Origin: Phocoena phocoena
Lineage: Eukaryota > Chordata > Mammalia > Artiodactyla > Phocoenidae
Direction: 5' to 3'
NCBI RefSeq assembly: GCF_963924675.1
Contig: NC_089221.1
Span: 139,418,263 to 139,482,262 of the forward strand
Length of the DNA stretch: 64,000 nucleotides
Under the pieces are notes generated by a model. It was not told the origin of the DNA, made no database searches, and was given only the letters and a program-made list of their open reading frames with translations. The position numbers were made by a program, and so were the translations under genes. Positions within the stretch are counted from its first letter, which is position 1. Every line of letters starts with the position of its first letter. Shown in pieces: positions 58,893 through 64,000 of this stretch.

Positions 58893-59794
58893 TCTATGAG
58901 CAGCTCAAGATGTGGAATAGAAGGACATGTGCTCACCCCTTCTCGCGAAAGCACTGGAATCACAACTGCAGAGCACCCATCAATGGAAAAATGTTGGAAC
59001 ATACCAAAAAAAATACTCAAAGACAAAGGAGAGGCCACAGCAAGATGGTAGGAGGGGTGGAATCGCAATAGCATCAAATCCAAAACCTGCCAGGTGCTGA
59101 CCCACAAACTGGAAAACAATTATACCACAGAAGTTCTCCCACCGGAGTGAATGTTCTGAGCCCCACATTGGGCTTCCCAGCCTGAGGGTGCAGCAACAGG
59201 AGGAGGAGTCCTCAGAGAATCCAGCTTTGAAGGCCAGCAGGATTTGAATGCACGACTTCCACAGGACTGGGGGAAACAGAAACTCTACTCTTGGAGGGCA
59301 CATAAAGTCTCATACATACCAGGACCCAGAGGAAAAAAGCAGTGGCCCCATAAGAGACTGGTCCAGACCTACCTGCTAGTATTGGAGGGTCTCCTGCAGA
59401 GGCAGGAGGTGGCTGTGGCTCACTGCAGGGACTAAGACACTAGCAGCAGAAGTTCTGGGAAGTACTCCTTGGTGTGAGCCCTTCCAAAGGCCACCATTAG
59501 CCCCACTAAACAGCCTGTAGGCTCCAGTGCAGGGTCGCCTCAGGCCAAACAACCAACAGGGAGGGAACATAGCCCCACCCATCATCAGACAAGTGGAATA
59601 AAGTTTTACTGAGCATGGCCATGCCCAAATAGAGGGACAAGACCCAGCTCTATCTACCACCACTCCCTCCCATCAGGAAGCTTGCACAAGCCTCTCAGAC
59701 AGCCTCATCACGAGAGGACAGACAGGAGAAGCAAGAAGAACTACAATCTTGCAGCCTGGGGAAAGAAAACCACAATCAGAGAAAGTTAGACAAA
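58893..59794 (+). other. 5'UTR of the older L1
   Basis: About 0.9 kb of non-coding L1 leader, with 'tctcgcgaaagcac' (58942-58955), 'ctggaaaacaattatacc', 'cctcaggccaaacaaccaac' and 'cttgcacaagcctctcag'. Frames of 63-107 codons on both strands are not conserved features that I can support. The start is approximate. Confidence 0.75.
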
Positions 59795-60695
59795 ATGAAA
59801 AGGCAGAGTATTATATCTCAGATGAAGGAACAAGATAAAACTCCAGAAAAACAACTAAGTGAAGTGAAAATAGGCAACCTTCTGGAAAACAATTCAGAAT
59901 AATAATAGTGAAGATGATCCAGTATCTCAGAGAAAGAATGGAGGCAGGATTGGGAAGATGCAAGAAATGTTCAACAAAGAACTATAAGAACTAAAGAACA
60001 AAGAAACAGAGGTGAACAATGTAATAACTGAAATGAAAAATATGCTAGAAGGAATCAATAGCAGAATATCTGAGGGAAAAGAATGGATAAGTGACCTGAA
60101 AGACACAACGGGGGAAATCACTGCTGCAGAACAGAATAAAGAACAAAAATGAAAAAGAAAATGAAGACAGTCTAAGAGACCTCTGGGACAACATTAAATG
60201 CACCAACGTTCTCATAGGGGTCCCAGAAGGAAAAGAGAGAGAGAAAGGATTGAGAAAATATTTGAAGGGATAATAGCTGAAAAACTCCCTAACACGGGAA
60301 AGAAAACAGTCACCCAAGACCAGGAAAAGCAGAGAGTCCCAGGCAGGATAAACCCAAGGAGGAACATGCCAAGACACACAGTAATCGAACTGACAAAAAT
60401 TAAAGGCAAAGAAAAATTATTAAAAGCAACAAGGGAAAAACAACAAATAACACACAAGGGAACTCCCATAAGGTTACCAGCTGATTTCTTAGCAGAAACT
60501 CTGGAAGCCAGAGGGAGGGGTATGATATATTTAAAGTCATGAAAGGGAAGAACCTACAACCAAGAATACTCTAACCAGGAAGGCTCTCATTCAGATCTGA
60601 TAGAGAAATCAAAAGCTTTACAGAAAAGCAAAAGCTAAGAGAACTCAACACCACCAGACCAGCTTTGCAACAAATGCTAAAAAGAGCTCCTCTAG
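59795..60695 (+). pseudogene. Decayed L1 ORF1 (older L1)
   Basis: ATG at 59795 ('atgaaaaggcagag') and a terminal stop at 60693-60695 ('cctctag'). Early frameshifts and stops (for instance 'gaatagaataata'-type text near 59897 and 'actataagaact' near 59981) break it. One open stretch, 60198-60542 (114 codons), covers the RNA-recognition region with QDQEKQRVPGRINPRRNMPRH. The C-terminal domain is shifted. Non-functional. Confidence 0.88.
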
Positions 60696-60929
60696 GTGGG
60701 GAAGAGACCAGCGACTTAAAACAACTTTGTACACATACAGAATGCTATACAAAAAATCATGGAAATAGCAAACACAAAAACTACAATATATACACAAAAA
60801 CACAAAAAACACAAAAAGAAAAGCAACCCAAACAATACACTAAAAATGGTTTCCAAACACAAGAGAAAATAACAAAAGAGGAAGAGAAGAAAAAAGACGT
60901 ACAAAAACAAAAGCAAAACAATTAAGAAA

Positions 60930-63101
60930 ATGGTAGTAGGAAAATACATATCGTTAATTACCTTAAATGTGAATGGATTAAATGCTCCAACCAAAAGGCA
61001 CAGACTGGCTGGATGGATACAAAAACAAGACCCATATATATGGGGTCTATAAGAGACCCACTTCAGACCTAGGGACACCTACAGAATGAAAGTGAGGGGA
61101 TGGAAGCAGGTATTCCATGCAAACAGAAATGAAAAGAAAGCTGGAGTAGCAATACTCATGTAAGACAAAATAGACTTTAAAATAAAGACTGTTACAAGAG
61201 AAAAAGAAGGACAGTACATAATGATCAAGGGGTCAATCCAAGAAGAAAATATAAAAATTGCAAATATATATGCACCCAACATAGGAGCACCTGAATATAT
61301 AAGGCAAATACTAACAGCCATAAAAGAAGAAACTGATTGATATTTATAGAGCATTCCATTCAAAAGCAACAGAATACACATTCTTCTCAAGTGCACATGG
61401 AACATTCTCCAGGATGGACAACATGCTGGGCCATAAAGTGAGCCTCGGTAAATTTAAGAAAACTGAAATCGCATCAAGCATCCTTTCTGACCACAAAGCT
61501 ATGAGATTAGAAAACAAGTACAAGAAAAAAACTGTAAAAACACAAACACATGGAGTCTAAACAATATGCTACTAAACAACGAATGGATCACTGAAGAAAT
61601 CCAAGAGGAAATAAAAAAATACCTAGAGACAAATGAAAAGAAAAGCACAATGATCCAAAACCTATGGGATACAGCAAAAGCAGTACTAAGTGGAAAGTTT
61701 AGAGCAATATAATCTTACCTTAGGAAACAAGAAAAAATCTCAAATAAACAGCCTAACCTTACACCTAAAGCAACTAGAGAAAGAAGAGCAAACAAAACCT
61801 AAAGTGAGGAGAAAGAAAGAAATCATGAAGAGCAGAAATAAATGAAACAGAGACAAACAAAACAATAGCAAAGATCAATGAAACAATAAGAGGGTTCTGT
61901 GAAAAGATAAACAACTATACTACAAAGCTACAGTAATCAAAACAGTATGGTACTGGCACAAAAACAGAAATACAGATCAATGAAACAGGATAGAAAGCCC
62001 AGAGATGAACCCACGCACATATGGTCACCTTATCTTTGACAAAGGAGGCAAAATCTACAATGGAGAAAAGACAGCATCTTCAATAAGTGGTGCTGGGAAA
62101 ACTGGACAGCTACATGTAAAAGAATCAAATTAGAACGCTTCCTAACATCATACACAAAAATAAACTCAAAATGGATTAAAGACCTAAATGTAAGGCCAGA
62201 CACTATAAAACTCTTAGAGGAAAACATAGGCAGAACACTATGACATAAATCACAGCAAGATCCTTTTTGACCTACCTCCTAGAGAAATGGAAATAAAAAC
62301 AAAAATAAACAAGTGGGACCTAATGAAGCTTAAAAGCTTTTGCACAGCAAGGAAACCTTAAACAAGACGAAAAGACAACCCTCAGAATGGGAGAACATAT
62401 TTGTAAGTGAAGCAACTGACAAAGAGCTAATTCCAAAACTTACAAGCAGCTCATGCAGCTCAATATCAAAAAAACAAACAACCAATCGAAAAATGGGCGG
62501 AAGACCTAAATAGACATTTCTCCCAAGAAGACATACATATTGCCACAAGCAAGTGAAAAGATGCTCAACATCACTAATCATTAGAGAAATGCAAATCAAA
62601 ATGACAATGAGGTATCACCTCACACCAGTGAGAATGGCCATCATCAAAAAAATCTACAAACAATAAATGCTGGAGAGGGTGTGGAGAAAAGAGATCACTC
62701 TTGCACTGCTGGTGGGAATGTGAATTGGTACAGCCACTATGGAGAACAGTATGGAGGTTCCTTAAAAATTACAAATAGAACTACCATATGACCCAGCAAT
62801 CCCACTACTGGGCATATACCCTGAGAAAACCATAATTCAAAAAGAGTCATGTACCAAAATGTTCATTGCAGCTCTATTTACAATAGCCAGGACATGGAAG
62901 CAACCTAAGTGTCCATCATCGGATGAATGGATAAAGAAGATGTGGCACATATATACAATGGAATATTACTCAGCCATAAAAAGAAATGAAATTGAGTTAT
63001 TTGTAGTGAGGTGGATGGACCTAGAGTCTGTCATACAGAGTGAAGTAAGTCAGAAAGAGAAAGACAAATACCGTATGCTAACACATATATATAGAATCTA
63101 A
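60930..63101 (+). pseudogene. Gutted L1 ORF2 (older L1)
   Basis: ATG at 60930 matches the ORF2 start. The endonuclease part is present to about 61329, then about 125 bp are missing, including the GDFN motif. The endonuclease end and linker continue to about 61908, where about 1.5 kb is missing: sequence jumps from the FEKINK region to [15 protein letters not shown], so every reverse-transcriptase motif including FADD is gone. The C-terminal part then runs to a TAA at 63099-63101, with 80 codons still open (62859-63101). Confidence 0.9.
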
Positions 63102-63469
63102 GAAAAAAAAATGTCATGAAGAATCTAGGGGTAAGACGGGAATAAAGACACAGACCTACTAGAGAATGGACTTGAGGATATGGGGAGGGGGGACGGTAAG
63201 CTGTGACAAACTGAGAGAGTGGCATGGATGTATATACACTACCAAAGGTAAAATAGATAGCTAGTGGGAAGCAGCCGCATAGCACAGGGAGATCAGCTCG
63301 GTGCTTTGTAACCACCTAGCTAGGAAGGGTGGGAGGGAGGGAGGCGCAAGAGGGAAGAGATATGGGAACATATGTATATGTATAACTGATTCACTTTGCT
63401 ATAAAGCAGAAACTAACACACCATTGTAAAGCAATTTTACTCCAATAAAGATGTTAAAAAAAAAAAAAA
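63102..63469 (+). other. 3'UTR, polyadenylation signal and A-tail of the older L1
   Basis: G-rich 3'UTR ('ggggaggggggacgg' near 63182-63196, 'gggtgggagggagggagg' near 63327-63344), AATAAA at 63444-63449 and a 14-base A-tail. Confidence 0.88.
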
Positions 63470-64000
63470 GATACAGGTACCACAATGTTCACTGCAGCAG
63501 TATTTACAATAGCCAGGATATGGAAGCAACCTAAGTGTGCATCAACAAATGAATGGATAAAGAAGATGTGGCACATATATACAATGGAATATTACTCAGC
63601 CATAAAAAGAAACGAAACTGAGTTATTTGTAATGAGGTGGATGGACCTAAAGTCTGTCACACAGAGCGAAGCAAGTCAGAAAGAGAAAAACAAATACCAT
63701 ATGCTAACGCACGTATATAGAATCTAAAACTACAGTAATGATGAACCTAGTGGCAGGGCAGGAATAAAGACACAGACGTAGAGAATGGACTTGAGGACAC
63801 AGGGTGGGAAGGGGAAGCTGGGACAAAGTGAGAGAGTGGCATGGACATATATACACTACCAAATGTAAAACAGACACCTAGTGGGAAGCAGCCGCATAGA
63901 ACAGGGAGATCAGCTTGGTGCTCTGTGACCACCTAGAGGGGTGGAATAGGGAGGGTGGGAGGGATGCTCAAGAGGGAGTGGATATGGGGATATATGTATA
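63470..64000 (+). mobile_element. L1 3'-end fragment directly after the previous A-tail
   Basis: Starts at 'gatacaggtaccacaatg' and is colinear with 62842 onward of the preceding L1. It retains an 80-codon piece of the ORF2 C-terminus (63485-63727, stop TAA) and a 3'UTR that runs out of the window. It is a 5'-truncated L1, abutting the A-tail of its neighbour without any intervening host sequence. Confidence 0.9.

Larger units (their letters stand above)
58893..63469 (+). mobile_element. L1 of an older subfamily, internally deleted
   Basis: Begins with an L1 5'UTR of a different type ('aagatgtggaatagaagg' near 58908, then 'gccacagcaagatggtagg' near 59034) and ends with AATAAA and an A-tail (63456-63469). 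ORF1 and ORF2 remnants are in order, but two internal deletions remove an endonuclease motif and nearly the whole reverse transcriptase. The 5'UTR shares little with that of the full-length L1 at 39292, so this is a different subfamily. Confidence 0.9.

Noticed and set aside
61895..61920. Large gap in the older L1 ORF2 considered as a spliced L1 RNA junction
   Set aside because: The left boundary ('ataaacaa|aata' in the intact copy) is not a GT donor, so simple deletion is more likely.
1..64000. CRISPR arrays, operons, tRNA/rRNA genes or prokaryotic/viral systems
   Set aside because: Composition, SINEs, L1, L2, MIR and MaLR LTRs show mammalian nuclear DNA; no regularly spaced direct repeats and no tRNA or rRNA gene other than the tRNA-like heads of SINEs were seen.

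Overview
This window is mammalian nuclear DNA, almost certainly from a cetacean (probably a toothed whale). It is AT-rich and CpG-poor. It carries several short tRNA-derived SINEs of the cetacean CHR type (best copy 23169-23380, with A box, B box, poly-A tail and target-site duplication), no ruminant Bov-A/BovB elements that I could see, and L1 elements of the kind found in whales and other cetartiodactyls. Family names are from my recall of consensus sequences, not from a database search.

No established host protein-coding gene was found. The window looks intergenic or deep-intronic. The only host exon candidate is a weakly supported 99-bp phase 1-1 exon at 49989-50087.

Layout. 1-830: old L1 3' end (+). 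1075-1375: degraded LTR-like repeat. 1548-1752: CHR SINE (-). 1760-5950: mostly unique AT-rich DNA. 5955-7725: old L1 3' region (-). 7739-8121: solo MLT1-type LTR. 8125-12050: mostly unique, with a palindromic MER53-like transposon. 12085-12830: MIR, SINE and L2 fragments. 12830-15950: mostly unique. 15950-20120: L2 and LTR-like fragments, including an L2 split by a 5'-inverted L1 (18649-19879). 20120-28470: unique DNA with L2, MER53, MER5A and SINE copies. 28470-30262: old L1 (-) with a SINE inside it. 30262-35700: MIR, L2 and hAT transposon copies.

35868-49020 is the main feature: a 5'-truncated, decayed L1 interrupted inside its reverse-transcriptase region by a full-length, much younger L1 (39292-46842). 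The young element has a long CpG-rich 5'UTR containing a 276-bp tandem repeat, an intact ORF1 (297 codons), an ORF2 broken only by a one-base deletion near its start, a 3'UTR with G-quadruplex-type runs, a poly-A tail and a perfect 14-bp target-site duplication. ORF1p (RNA chaperone) and ORF2p (endonuclease plus reverse transcriptase) together drive target-primed reverse transcription, and the SINEs in the window would have been copied by such L1 machinery.

49020-58890 is mostly unique DNA with L2, MIR and an inverted pair of MLT1 LTRs. 58893-63469 is another near-full-span L1 of an older subfamily, gutted by two internal deletions, followed directly by a further L1 3' fragment that runs off the end of the window.
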